Numbered from the stretch's first letter, positions 25,588 through 34,895 are shown. The stretch is DNA of 44,659 nt from Porphyromonadaceae bacterium UBA7207 (GCA_002490635.1 DKUJ01000001.1:3895-48553); one strand, 5' to 3'. The notes: a model not told the origin generated them from the letters alone. A program made the numbers and translations.

Positions 25588-26330
25588 AACACATTCTAAG
25601 CCTCGCACTCGCCGCAATGCTCACCGCAACAGCAGCAAGCGCACAGTACTATCCCGCGAAAGTAGGCTCAGTGCTCAAATACACCTCGCAGTCCGAGCTT
25701 CCCGAACCGACAACACACACCGTGACAGTGACCGCCGACAGCATATGGCAGGACAGCGGAAACACATACGTGCGACTGGAGTCGCACACCGAAACCGGAA
25801 CACTGAAGACAGTCCCCGACTCATACTCCACAGCCATGTCCAAAACCGGCGACCCGCAGGCGCCAACCGTAATCACCCTCATGTCGCCCGAACAGATGCG
25901 AGAACTCATGGTCAACACCATACAGAACGAACTGGCATCGGCCGGACAGATGATAAGCCCCTCCGACCTCGAGCAGATCATGGCGCAGATACGCCCCTCG
26001 GGAAAGCTGCAGCTCACCATCGACCCCACGGCGGAACCAGAAACAAAAATCCCCGCTGCAAGCATCCGCGTAAACGTTGCCACGATGAACGTTTCCATTC
26101 ACATCAGCGGTGGCAAAGTGCTCGGACAGGAACAGATAACGACCCCCGCTGGAACTTTCGACTGCATCAAGATAAGCTATATCATGAAAACGAACATGGC
26201 AGCCGACTCACTGAAACTCTACTACACCGCATGGTATGCCCCCGGCATAGGAATGGTGAAAGAGCAGGGATGCGACAAAAAAGGCAAAATCGTGGAACAG
26301 GAAGAGCTGGTGCAGATGCTCCGTCCCTGA
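25584..26330 (+). CDS. Secreted protein of the TapB/DUF3108-like type
   Basis: 248 residues with a signal peptide (1-20, ending ASA|Q). The body is a beta-rich domain: KVGSVLKYTSQSE near the start, TPAGTFDCIKISYIM in the second half and WYAPGIGMVKEQG near the end. The pattern of a porin-like-half barrel ending in APGIGMVK is shared by DUF3108/TapB-family proteins, thought to sit in the periplasm, function unknown. It overlaps the DUF6155 gene by 4 nt. A weak hairpin at 26361-26397 may end the operon. Confidence 0.65.
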   Translation: MKHILSLALAAMLTATAASAQYYPAKVGSVLKYTSQSELPEPTTHTVTVTADSIWQDSGNTYVRLESHTETGTLKTVPDSYSTAMSKTGDPQAPTVITLMSPEQMRELMVNTIQNELASAGQMISPSDLEQIMAQIRPSGKLQLTIDPTAEPETKIPAASIRVNVATMNVSIHISGGKVLGQEQITTPAGTFDCIKISYIMKTNMAADSLKLYYTAWYAPGIGMVKEQGCDKKGKIVEQEELVQMLRP

Positions 26331-26360
26331 GATACAGTCCTGATTCATATGATACCGACG

Positions 26361-26397
26361 GCCGCGGCGCACTTCTCATGGCGCCGCTGCCGCTTTT
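26361..26397 (+). terminator. Possible terminator of the S9 peptidase operon
   Basis: Stem GCGGCGC (26364-26370) with GCGCCGC (26381-26387), 10-nt loop, followed by TGCCGCTTTT. The stem is strong but the U tract is short and 5 nt away. The remaining bases to 26577 hold a degenerate -7 element (TAACTTCG, 26489-26496) that may serve the next gene. Confidence 0.45.
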
Positions 26398-26577
26398 AGA
26401 GCTTGTTATAAAACCGTTTTCACATGATTTCCAACAGCCCGCACTGTTAAACTAACACAAAAATCGTGTGGGATTTAAAAATTTTCCATAACTTCGCCTC
26501 GATAAAAGCGAAAGAGCGCAAAACCTTGAAATCGAAACCACAACAACTATTATTCATATTATCTTAAACCAATCGCT

Positions 26578-27480
26578 ATGAGAAAAACTCTCTTTTCGGC
26601 AGCGTTGGCACTGGCAGCGATAGCAGCCCATGCACAACTTGTCGAAGTAGCTTCTGTGAAGGAAGTAAACCTCCCGCAGAACATGGTTGCCAGCATTCCC
26701 ACAATAAGCCCCGACGGCTCTTTCGTGGTTATTTCCGATGCCGGCACCGACGCACTCACAAAGGTCAACATCGCCGACGGTGCAACCCAGCTAATCACAA
26801 CCAACGGTAACGGCCACGACGTTACAATCAGCGCCGACGGCAGCCGCGTGGTATTCCGCCAGAACACCATCGACCGCCGCCACCTGCGTCGCACTGCCCT
26901 CAAAAGTGTCGAAGTCGCTACAGGACTCGAAACCGAGATTGTCGCTCCCACACGCCGCCTCAACACAGGCATCGCCATGGCCGGCAACAGCGTGACAGCT
27001 GTTGAGAACGGCCGGGTTCGTGCCCGCAGCCTCGACGGCAGCCGCGCACAGCAGACAGCCGTAGTGAGCATCAACTACGGCCACCTCGACTACACAGTCA
27101 ACGGCCGCACCGTAACCCTCGACCCCCAGGGCCGCGGCAGCTACCTCTGGCCCGCCCTCAGCCCCGACGGCACCAAAGTGGTTTACTACCTCGCTGGCCG
27201 TGGCTGCTTCGTATGCGACGTCGACGGCACCAACATCCGCCGTCTCGGCATGCTCCGCGGAGCCAAATGGCTCAACAACGAAATCGTGGTGGGCATGAAC
27301 GACGTCGACAACGGTGAATTCGTCACCTCCTCGTCCATCATCGCCAGCGACCTCCAAGGCCAGCGCCAGACCCTCACCGCCGACGACACCATCGCCATGT
27401 ATCCCAGCGCGAGCGCCGACGGCAAAAACATCGCATACGTAACCCCCGAAGGCCGCGTATTCATCATCAACCTCAAATAA
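26578..27480 (+). CDS. Secreted TolB-like/PD40 beta-propeller protein
   Basis: 300 residues, signal peptide 1-19 (ends AHA|Q). The rest consists of beta-propeller repeats with the PD40 pattern: ISPDGSFVVISD, ISADGSRVVF, LSPDGTKVVYYL and ASADGKNIAYVT. These resemble TolB and the propellers of S9 peptidases, but no enzymatic domain follows, so it is probably a periplasmic or surface binding protein. It is 9 nt upstream of the large amidase and shares its striking codon bias (C-ending codons almost throughout), so the two are an operon and likely partners. Alternatively it could be the relic propeller of a peptidase; the clean start and stop argue against that. Confidence 0.8.
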   Translation: MRKTLFSAALALAAIAAHAQLVEVASVKEVNLPQNMVASIPTISPDGSFVVISDAGTDALTKVNIADGATQLITTNGNGHDVTISADGSRVVFRQNTIDRRHLRRTALKSVEVATGLETEIVAPTRRLNTGIAMAGNSVTAVENGRVRARSLDGSRAQQTAVVSINYGHLDYTVNGRTVTLDPQGRGSYLWPALSPDGTKVVYYLAGRGCFVCDVDGTNIRRLGMLRGAKWLNNEIVVGMNDVDNGEFVTSSSIIASDLQGQRQTLTADDTIAMYPSASADGKNIAYVTPEGRVFIINLK

Positions 27481-27489
27481 GCACCGGAA

Positions 27490-30400
27490 ATGAAAAAGAT
27501 ACTTCTCTTGGCAGCACTGGTGCTCACCTCCATTGCCGCCATGGCAAAAACAGCCGATGAACTCCGCGTCTACATCAACCCGGGCCACGGCTCCTACACT
27601 CCCAACGACCGCCCCATGGCCGTCCGCGGACACGGCCCCTACAGCCGCACCAACACCGACACAACAAGCTTCTTCGAGAGCAACACCAACCTGCGCAAAG
27701 GCTTCGGCATCCTCGAGAAGCTCCGTGCCATGGGTCTCCGCTTCGACCCCTCACTGAACCAGGAAGGCGAACGCTGGCAGATCGGCGCCGCTCGCGACCT
27801 CTCCAACAACATCGTGATGAGCCACGTCAAATGCGGCCCCTACCACGAAGACAACGGCACCGAGAACCAGTTCAAGAACGAGGGCAAACCCATTCCCGAA
27901 GACCTCTATTACTACAACCGCTCCCTCCCTGAGATCGACATCGAAGTAGACTCCAACAACTTCGACATGTTCATCTCCATCCACTCCAACGCCCTCGACG
28001 GCAGCGGATGGAAAACCACAAACTTCCCCATCGTGCTCTACCGCGGCTACGATGACTGCCACGGCGAGGACGGCGTGGAGGCCGAACACTCCGCTACCTG
28101 CAAGGCAATGGCCCAGAAAGTATGGCCATACCACATGGGCAACATCCACGAAGCATGGACCGCATACTCCGCCACCAACCCCAACATCCGCGGCGACATC
28201 AACTTCTACGGCTCCTCCTCCACAGCCCGCGGATATAAAGGCTACCTCGGCGTGCTCAAGCACGGCGTACCCGGATTCCTCATCGAAGGATACTTCCACC
28301 AGTACGCTCCCGCAGCACTCCGCCACATGAACTGGGACGTGAACTACGTGGAAGGCTTCAACTACGCACACGGCATCGCCGACTTCTTCGGAATTGAAAA
28401 AGAGAAAGTAGGCGACATCTACGGTATCGTACGCGACCAGCACGAACGCTTCCGCGACGACACATACGTGCCCGTTGCAACACACGACGACGTATACAAA
28501 CCCCTCGACGGCGTTCTGGTAACCCTCAAGAAAGGCGACAAGACAGTTGACACCTACACCACCGACAACCAGTTCAACGGCGCATTCGTGTTCCGCAACG
28601 TAGAACCCGGCGACTACACCCTCGAATTCTCCGTGGAAGGCTACAAGAGCCCCGCTCCCGTTGCCGTTTCCGTTAAAGCTGCCGAGGTTTCCTACCCCAC
28701 CGCATTCATGGAAAGCGAAAGCTACGTGCCCCCCACAGTAACCTACACCGACTATCCCGACCTTCTCGAAGGCACCGGCTTCGGCGCACGCAGCGAATAT
28801 GCATTCGACAACACTAAAGCCGACGTTGCTGTCGCAGAACTCGAAGGCTGCACCGTAGCCCGCATGCTCCACCAGAACGGACGCCTCTACATACTGGCGT
28901 TCGACGCCGAAAACAACGCCAGAATCGTTGTCCTCGACGCCACAACCCTCGAAACCCTCGCCACCCCCGGCACTGAAGGCTGCGAAGGCACCGCGAAAAA
29001 CCTCGCCGACATCGCCCTCACCGCCGACGGCATCCTCATCGGCTCCGCAAAAGAGCTCTGCCACTTCAGCGACGGCCAGGTTGAACCCGGCGAAACACGC
29101 GGCGAAGCCAACATATACCGCTGGACAAACAACGAGGCCGGAATTCCCGAAGGCAACCCCGAACTCTGGGTCAGCACCAAACTCAGCGCCAACATGTACC
29201 GCGCACACACCGGCGAATCCATCGCCTACACCGGCACCATGGCCGAAGGACGCCTGCTCATAAGCTCGGAAAACGCATCCACCGGCGCCGCCAAGCGCGT
29301 ATGGTTCAACGTTCTCGACATTGTCGACGGAGTCAAAGTGAGCGAAAGCCACAGAAATAAAGTATTCGACAACGCCTATTTCGACTACTCCGCGCTGGGC
29401 CACTACCGCCTGAACATATCGCCCCTCGGCTCCAAGTACTTCATGATCGACGGCACCGGCAACGTGGCCGCCACCGCCAACATGGACAACATCCCCGAGG
29501 ATTACGCCCTCATGGGCGAGGAACTCCTCGACAAACTGTCCAACAACCACGGCTACTTCCGCTACTCCGGCCACAGCTACATGGTAGCTCCCGACAACAC
29601 CGCCGAGGGTAACGGCGGCGTGCTCCTGTTCGACATCACCGACGGTCTCGACAAGGCAACCCTCGTGCCCACTCAGAACAGCTCCCTGGCAATCGCCGAA
29701 AACACCTCTGCCGACGGCGTGGCCGCCGCCGGCGCAACCCTGGCCAAAGTCGACGACTTCGGCGAAGTAGTTTCCGCCAACATGGCCCTCTTCCTCGTAC
29801 GCGGCAACAAGGTCACCCGCTTCACTACCGAAGGCGTGCGCCAGCCCCAGCCCCGCCGCGAATATGCCTACGGAATCACCGTTGCTGAAGACGGCGACCA
29901 GTACACAGTATCCTTCAACAGCACCGGCAACGCTCCCGCAGCAGCAATCGTGCTCACCAAAACCGACAATGCCGAAGAAACATTCGTAATCGGCAACCAG
30001 GCTGTCACCAAGGGTGCCAACGAACTCTCCTTCGCCAAAGCCGACGTTCCCGCAGGACGCTACAACGTGGCTGTGAAGATCACAAGCGCCCCCATCGCTG
30101 AATTCGCCGAATATTACGACGACAACAACGGCGTTGCCAAGCGCGGCGGCGTTATCACAATCACCGACCCCGAAAGCGACAACCTCGGCTACACCGTAGT
30201 GGCCACAGGCTCCAACCTGGGTGTGAAAGTCTACGCTCCCGACGGAACCGTCACCGGTCCCTTCCTGGCCGGCGATCCACGACTCGACGGCGGCAACCAG
30301 AGCTCCATGTTCCGCGGCGACGACCGCAACGGCATGGCCGTATTCGCCGACTGGAGCGACAAGGGCGCAGGCTACTGGGTAATCGATCCCTCCAACCCCG

Positions 30401-31281
30401 TCGACATGACACAGCTCCTCGCCGGCGAGCGTGAAGGAACCAAAGGCGCCTACGCTTTCAACGGCACCATCATCGGCGGCGGCAACTCCTGCGTGGCATT
30501 CCAGGGCACCGGCGACAACACCCGCGTGTACTCTTTCATCGAGGACTACCCCAACGGCAACACTCCCGGCAAGGAAAACAAAGTTTATGCCTACAACATC
30601 GGTTCCGACGAACAGATTACCCGCATCCCCGACCAGGTTTACGAAAACCTCAACGGAGGCAGCCTGCTGGCTAACCAGAACGTCGACATCACCATCCTCA
30701 ACGACAACGCATTCATCGCATCGCAGTGCCGTGGCGAAGGCAACAACCTTGCAGGCACCCCGGGCTTCGTTATCGTAAGCAACGAAGGCGAGACCCTCCT
30801 GAACAGCTCCTCCATCGAAGCAATCACCGCCACCAGCTCCGGCATTGCCGTAAGCTGCGACGGCAAGCTCATGGCAGTGGGCCAATACAGCTGCATCACT
30901 GTATTCGACATCGAGTACAATGAATACAACGAACCCATCCTCACCAAGAAGTTCAACTACACCCTCCCCAGCACAATCGGCTGGAGCCACATGAAGTTCG
31001 ACATCGGCGGCAACCTCCATGTCTACATGCGCGAACTCGGCGGCTACCACGCATACTCACTGCCCTCCGAGAACCCCGAAAGCATCGTTCCCGCCAAGGC
31101 ACAGTACATCGTGGAAGGTATCGGCAGCGGTGTTGAGGACATCACTATCGAAGAAGTGGCCGACGAAGCCGATGCTGTTTACTACAACATCAACGGTGTA
31201 CGCGTCGACGCCACCAACCTCACCCCCGGCGTTTACGTCAAAGTAGTAGGCACCACCGCCACCAAGGTGATGGTACGCTGA
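27490..31281 (+). CDS. Large secreted N-acetylmuramoyl-L-alanine amidase with carboxypeptidase-like, propeller-like and C-terminal sorting domains
   Basis: 1263 residues with a signal peptide (about 1-19, AMA|K). Residues about 25-300 form an Amidase_3 domain: NPGHG (30-34, Zn ligand H33), ESNTNL with E63, SIHSNA with H165, and IEGYFHQY with catalytic E266. It would cut the amide bond between MurNAc and the stem peptide. Next come a carboxypeptidase-regulatory-like domain (about 309-407, VGDIYGIVRDQ to YKSPAPV), a long beta-propeller-like region (about 430-1190, with two similar halves) and a C-terminal YYNINGVRVDATNLTPGVYVKV segment of the kind that ends many secreted Bacteroidota proteins. 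Typical amidases have 200-450 residues, so the extension is unusual. It follows the PD40 gene by 9 nt. Codon use is heavily C-ending, a sign of strong expression. Confidence 0.87.
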   Translation: MKKILLLAALVLTSIAAMAKTADELRVYINPGHGSYTPNDRPMAVRGHGPYSRTNTDTTSFFESNTNLRKGFGILEKLRAMGLRFDPSLNQEGERWQIGAARDLSNNIVMSHVKCGPYHEDNGTENQFKNEGKPIPEDLYYYNRSLPEIDIEVDSNNFDMFISIHSNALDGSGWKTTNFPIVLYRGYDDCHGEDGVEAEHSATCKAMAQKVWPYHMGNIHEAWTAYSATNPNIRGDINFYGSSSTARGYKGYLGVLKHGVPGFLIEGYFHQYAPAALRHMNWDVNYVEGFNYAHGIADFFGIEKEKVGDIYGIVRDQHERFRDDTYVPVATHDDVYKPLDGVLVTLKKGDKTVDTYTTDNQFNGAFVFRNVEPGDYTLEFSVEGYKSPAPVAVSVKAAEVSYPTAFMESESYVPPTVTYTDYPDLLEGTGFGARSEYAFDNTKADVAVAELEGCTVARMLHQNGRLYILAFDAENNARIVVLDATTLETLATPGTEGCEGTAKNLADIALTADGILIGSAKELCHFSDGQVEPGETRGEANIYRWTNNEAGIPEGNPELWVSTKLSANMYRAHTGESIAYTGTMAEGRLLISSENASTGAAKRVWFNVLDIVDGVKVSESHRNKVFDNAYFDYSALGHYRLNISPLGSKYFMIDGTGNVAATANMDNIPEDYALMGEELLDKLSNNHGYFRYSGHSYMVAPDNTAEGNGGVLLFDITDGLDKATLVPTQNSSLAIAENTSADGVAAAGATLAKVDDFGEVVSANMALFLVRGNKVTRFTTEGVRQPQPRREYAYGITVAEDGDQYTVSFNSTGNAPAAAIVLTKTDNAEETFVIGNQAVTKGANELSFAKADVPAGRYNVAVKITSAPIAEFAEYYDDNNGVAKRGGVITITDPESDNLGYTVVATGSNLGVKVYAPDGTVTGPFLAGDPRLDGGNQSSMFRGDDRNGMAVFADWSDKGAGYWVIDPSNPVDMTQLLAGEREGTKGAYAFNGTIIGGGNSCVAFQGTGDNTRVYSFIEDYPNGNTPGKENKVYAYNIGSDEQITRIPDQVYENLNGGSLLANQNVDITILNDNAFIASQCRGEGNNLAGTPGFVIVSNEGETLLNSSSIEAITATSSGIAVSCDGKLMAVGQYSCITVFDIEYNEYNEPILTKKFNYTLPSTIGWSHMKFDIGGNLHVYMRELGGYHAYSLPSENPESIVPAKAQYIVEGIGSGVEDITIEEVADEADAVYYNINGVRVDATNLTPGVYVKVVGTTATKVMVR

Positions 31282-31302
31282 CAATACGACAGCACTGATA
31301 AC

Positions 31303-31341
31303 AATAAACCCCGACGGTTCGTCCGCCGGGGTTTATTTTTG
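31303..31341 (+). terminator. Rho-independent terminator of the PD40-amidase operon
   Basis: 11-bp perfect stem AATAAACCCCG (31303-31313) with CGGGGTTTATT (31327-31337), loop with further pairing GG/CC, then TTTTG. It starts 21 nt after the stop. Confidence 0.85.
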
Positions 31342-31373
31342 CGCTGTATGCATCAGGCCAAAATCTCCACCTT

Positions 31374-31397
31374 CAAAAAAAAGCATCGTAGATGCTT
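31374..31397 (-). terminator. Rho-independent terminator of the fadD-type/hflX operon
   Basis: On the minus strand AAGCATC (31397-31391), 3-nt loop TAC, GATGCTT (31387-31381), then a run of T continuing to 31374. The minus-strand transcript from hflX (stop at 31596) would end here after an untranslated tail of about 200 nt. Confidence 0.8.
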
Positions 31398-31409
31398 CAC
31401 CTGTTGAAA

Positions 31410-31514
31410 CCCCGCCTTTACGCAGCGAAGCGGAGTTAGGTGGGGATAGCCAACGGTTAATCAGTAGTTTAGGTCGGAGACCCTGCACTTTCGAGGCGGT
31501 GCAAGGTCTCCGAC
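31410..31514. repeat. Two strong hairpins in the region downstream of hflX, candidate dispersed repeat
   Basis: Hairpin A: 31473-31488 with 31499-31514, 16 bp with one mismatch/wobble. Hairpin B: 31410-31417 with 31438-31445, 8 bp with one wobble, and an inner CGC/GCG stem. No gene is found in 31342-31595. The hairpins lie between the hflX stop and its terminator and between convergent operons. The GC-rich compact form recalls REP-type or attenuator elements of Bacteroidota, which I cannot confirm from this window alone. Confidence 0.5.
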
Positions 31515-31595
31515 TCTTTAGTACGGACGCACCGAAGACACACCGGCAAATTGCTCTTGCGGTGATAAGTGATGCCCGTAAAACCTATTGATTGG

Positions 31596-32819
31596 TTATT
31601 CCTCCGTGTAGTCCTGGTAGAGAAGGTCGTTGTATGGGAAGCGGGTGAGATGGATTTCACGCGCCATGTCATAGAGCCTCTTCTTGAGCCGGTCGATGTT
31701 GGTGCCTTTGCGGGCGCTCACAAACACGCAGTTGCTGTTGAGCTTCGCCATCCACGAGCTTTCAAGCTCCCCGAGGGTGGTATGGCAACGCTGCGCCGGC
31801 GTGAGGTCGTCGGCATCGCGCGGCGTGCAGCTGAATGCGTCGACTTTGTTGAAAACAAGCAGCATGGGCTTGTCGGCACCGTTGCACACCTCGCGCAGGG
31901 TGCGGTCCACAACCTCTATCTGCTCCTCGAAATTGGGATGCGATATATCCACCACGTGCACCAGGATATCGGCCTCGCGCACCTCGTCGAGAGTGCTCTT
32001 GAAGGAATCCACAAGATGCGTGGGCAGCTTGCGGATGAAGCCAACGGTGTCGGTAAGCAGAAACGGCAGATTGTCGATAACCACCTTGCGCACCGTGGTG
32101 TCGAGTGTTGCGAACAGCTTGTTCTCGGCAAACACGTCGCTTTTGCTCAGCAGGTTCATCAGAGTACTCTTGCCCACGTTGGTGTAGCCCACAAGAGCCA
32201 CACGGGTGAGCTTGCCGCGGTTTTTCCGCTGCACGGCTTTCTGGCGGTCGATGGCGCGCAGCTCCTCCTTGAGCAGAGATATCTTGTTGAGAATGATGCG
32301 TCGGTCGGTCTCGATCTGAGTCTCGCCGGGACCGCGCATACCTATACCGCCGCGCTGGCGCTCGAGGTGCGTCCACATGCGGGTGAGCCGCGGAAGCAGG
32401 TACTGGTACTGCGCCAGCTCCACCTGCGTTTTCGCGCTTGCCGTCTGGGCTCGCTTGGCAAAGATATCGAGAATCAGGTTGGTGCGGTCGAGAATTTTCA
32501 CTCCAAGCTCGCGCTCTATGTTGAGCACCTGCTTGGTGGAAAGGTCATCGTCGAAAATGGCCATGGCGATGTCGCCATCGTCGTCGATGAATTTCCGTAT
32601 TTCCTCGAGCTTGCCTTTGCCCACAAAAGTCCTCGGGTTGGGATAGTCCAGGCGCTGGGTGAAGCGAGCCACCTCCTGGGCGCCGGCAGTATCGGCGAGG
32701 AAGGCGAGTTCGTCGAGGTATTCGGCCGACCGTTCTTCGTCCTGGGCGGGAGTGATGAGTCCCACAAGTATGGCGCGCTCGGGAGTGGCGCCGCTGGTCA
32801 CTGTGGCGTGTAGTTTCAT
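31596..32819 (-). CDS. hflX: Ribosome-associated GTPase HflX
   Basis: 407 residues. The N-terminal HflX domain (about 10-200) includes NPRTFVGKGKLEEI (61-74) and the glycine-rich RMWTHLERQRGGIGMRGPGETQIETDRR (about 147-174, kept intact), then the GTPase domain with G1 GYTNVGKST (211-219), G3 DTVGFIRKLP (257-266) and G4 NKVD (about 336-339). It splits stalled or idle 70S ribosomes under stress, working on the 50S exit region. It overlaps the stop of the acyl-CoA ligase gene by 4 nt (ATGA), an unusual partnership but consistent with co-translation. Length agrees with family members of Bacteroidota (about 390-420). Confidence 0.95.
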   Translation of the reverse strand: MKLHATVTSGATPERAILVGLITPAQDEERSAEYLDELAFLADTAGAQEVARFTQRLDYPNPRTFVGKGKLEEIRKFIDDDGDIAMAIFDDDLSTKQVLNIERELGVKILDRTNLILDIFAKRAQTASAKTQVELAQYQYLLPRLTRMWTHLERQRGGIGMRGPGETQIETDRRIILNKISLLKEELRAIDRQKAVQRKNRGKLTRVALVGYTNVGKSTLMNLLSKSDVFAENKLFATLDTTVRKVVIDNLPFLLTDTVGFIRKLPTHLVDSFKSTLDEVREADILVHVVDISHPNFEEQIEVVDRTLREVCNGADKPMLLVFNKVDAFSCTPRDADDLTPAQRCHTTLGELESSWMAKLNSNCVFVSARKGTNIDRLKKRLYDMAREIHLTRFPYNDLLYQDYTEE

Positions 32820-34636
32820 GCGTACATTGCCTCTATCTGGTCGGCATAAACTGAATTGATAACCGGCCTGCGTATTTTCAGAGTGTTGGTGAGTTCGCCG
32901 TTCTCGATAGTGAACTCCTTGGGGAGCAAGGTGAACCGTTTGATTTTCTCAAAGCCGGCGAACCCGTTCTGCAGGCGCTCGATACGCTCGGCTATGAACC
33001 GGCGTATCTCGCTGTTCTCCACAAGCTCCTCCACACTGTCGAAAGCGATGCGGTGTTTCCGGGCATATTCCTTCAGAGCCTCGAAAGCCGGAATAATTAT
33101 TGCGGTAACATATTTGCGGCTGTCGCCGATCACTGCCACCTGCTCGATATAGCGGTCCTCGCCGAGTCGGCTCTCTATTGCCTGCGGCGCTATGTACTTG
33201 CCGTTGGATGTCTTGAACAGATCCTTGAGCCGTTCGGTGAGCACAATGGAACCCGAAGAATCGAACAGACCGGCATCGCCGGTGCGGAACCAGCCGTCGT
33301 CGGTGAATGCCCGGGCAGTCTCCTGCTCGCGGCGGTAGTAGCCACGCATAACCGTCGGGCCTTTCACCTGAATCTCGTTGTCCTCGCCAAGGCGCACCTG
33401 GAGTTCGGGCAACACCGTGCCAACTGTACCTATCTGGTAGCCCACCGACGGGAAGCAGCTCACTGTGGCCGTGGTCTCGCTGAGGCCGTAGCCTATAACG
33501 ATATTTATACCACAAGTGTGGAAAAACTCCACGATGCGGCTCGACAGCGGAGCGCCGGCCGTCGGGAATATATTGCCGTTCTCTACACCGATGGCAGCAC
33601 GGAGTTTGGAAAAGACAGTGCGGTCGTAGAACCGGTAGCGCGCCTCGAGCCACCACGGCGCTTTCAGTCCCAGGCGCGCATATTCGAGATTGCGCTTCGC
33701 TCCTATGGCAAGCGCCCGGCGCATCATCAGCGCCGGCACACCGCCGGCACGGCTCATTTTCTCCTGCACGGCGGCATACACCTTCTCCCAGAAGCGGGGC
33801 ACACTGCACATGCATGTGGGGCGAACCAGAGCCACAGCCTCCTGGATACGACGTGGATCGCGGTTAACAAACACCTTTATGCCCATGGTAAGGCAGAAAT
33901 ATGTCCATGCTTTCTCGAAGATATGGCTCAGAGGCAGAAAGCACACGGAAGTATCGGCACTCGAAAGCATGTCCAGCCGCGCCTTGTGCATATCGATGGC
34001 CGCATCGAAGCAGCTGTGGGGAAGAATGGCACCCTTGGGTTCGCCTGTGGTGCCGGAAGTGTATATAAGGGTAGCTATATCGTCGGGACTCGCCGCGGCG
34101 GTACGCAGTTCCACTTCCGCACGGCTTTTGGCCGAGGCCATGCGCCCCAGCTCTATCAGCGATGCCACCGAGAGCGACATATTGTCGCCGGCATCAGGCT
34201 CGATATCGGAATCGATAGTGAAAATATGCTTCAAGGCAGGACATTCGGCGGCAATCTGCCTCACAGCCCTGTACTGGGCGGCTCCGCCCACTACCACCGC
34301 ACGCGCCGCCGAATCGTTGAGGATAAAGCGCACCTGCTCGGGGCTGGAAGTAGCATAAATGGCCACGGGCACAGCCCTGTTGCGGAAACAGGCGAAGTCG
34401 GTGAGCAGAATCTCGGGACAGTTGGGAGCGAACACCGCCACCATGTCGCCGGGTTCTATTCCTATGGTCTCGAGAGCATAGGCAACGGCGTCGACATCGG
34501 CGCTGAAATCGCCCCACGTCGTGGGCTCGGTGCCGGCTCCGCCGGGGCTGTCGAGATCGATACGCGCGAAGACCTCGCGGTCGGCGCCGTAAATTTCCGC
34601 GCCGTGGCGTGCAAGATTGGTGAGTATATTGGACAT
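32816..34636 (-). CDS. AMP-dependent synthetase, long-chain fatty acid-CoA ligase type
   Basis: 606 residues, cytoplasmic or membrane-associated. It activates fatty acids with ATP to acyl-adenylate and then to acyl-CoA. The ANL-superfamily motifs are present: P-loop TSGTTGEPKG (193-202), the A5 motif YGLSETTATVS (near 393), A7 FRTGDAGLF and A8-type ERLKDLFKTSNGKYIAPQAIE, then the C-terminal lysine region LLPKEFTIENGELTNTLKIRR. This is the FadD/FAA1-like AMP-forming family that is usually about 600 residues in Bacteroidota. It is first in the operon with hflX, with a promoter at 34777 and a leader near 135 nt. Chain-length preference cannot be read from the sequence. Confidence 0.93.
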   Translation of the reverse strand: MSNILTNLARHGAEIYGADREVFARIDLDSPGGAGTEPTTWGDFSADVDAVAYALETIGIEPGDMVAVFAPNCPEILLTDFACFRNRAVPVAIYATSSPEQVRFILNDSAARAVVVGGAAQYRAVRQIAAECPALKHIFTIDSDIEPDAGDNMSLSVASLIELGRMASAKSRAEVELRTAAASPDDIATLIYTSGTTGEPKGAILPHSCFDAAIDMHKARLDMLSSADTSVCFLPLSHIFEKAWTYFCLTMGIKVFVNRDPRRIQEAVALVRPTCMCSVPRFWEKVYAAVQEKMSRAGGVPALMMRRALAIGAKRNLEYARLGLKAPWWLEARYRFYDRTVFSKLRAAIGVENGNIFPTAGAPLSSRIVEFFHTCGINIVIGYGLSETTATVSCFPSVGYQIGTVGTVLPELQVRLGEDNEIQVKGPTVMRGYYRREQETARAFTDDGWFRTGDAGLFDSSGSIVLTERLKDLFKTSNGKYIAPQAIESRLGEDRYIEQVAVIGDSRKYVTAIIIPAFEALKEYARKHRIAFDSVEELVENSEIRRFIAERIERLQNGFAGFEKIKRFTLLPKEFTIENGELTNTLKIRRPVINSVYADQIEAMYA

Positions 34637-34895
34637 AAATAATTATCAGACATTATGTGGTGTGCGCCCGAAAACCGGCCGGGACAACGGCCATTACCGC
34701 TCGGAAACGCACTCTCGATTTAGAATGTGTTATATTCCAACACATTCCGGTATATGTACAACGGCTCTAATTGCAGCAAATTTAGTCTATTTGCCTTGTA
34801 GGAATAACAATTGTCGGGCCCAAAACGACGTGCGCTTAACATATGTTTCCATCTGGCGCTGCCATTCCATAACAAATGTTAAGCCAAACCCGCAA
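34637..34895. other. Upstream region of the acyl-CoA ligase operon
   Basis: About 260 bases without a gene. The minus-strand -7 element is at 34777-34784. No other structured element was noted before the tRNA-Cys terminator at 34896. Confidence 0.5.
34777..34784 (-). promoter_or_regulatory. -7 promoter element of the acyl-CoA ligase-hflX operon
   Basis: TAAATTTG on the minus strand matches TAnnTTTG, about 140 nt upstream of the ATG at 34636. A poor -33 (ATTG, 34808-34811) is 23 nt away. Confidence 0.5.

Noticed and set aside
27751..31050. 1099-codon open frame on the minus strand opposite the large amidase
   Set aside because: It mirrors the coding strand's strong third-position C bias, is low in complexity (Val, Gly, Ala, Glu, rich in Cys and His), has no signal or domain, and the plus-strand gene has intact catalytic motifs.
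33053..34642. 529-codon open frame on the plus strand opposite the acyl-CoA ligase
   Set aside because: No family features; the minus-strand protein has all ANL-superfamily motifs.
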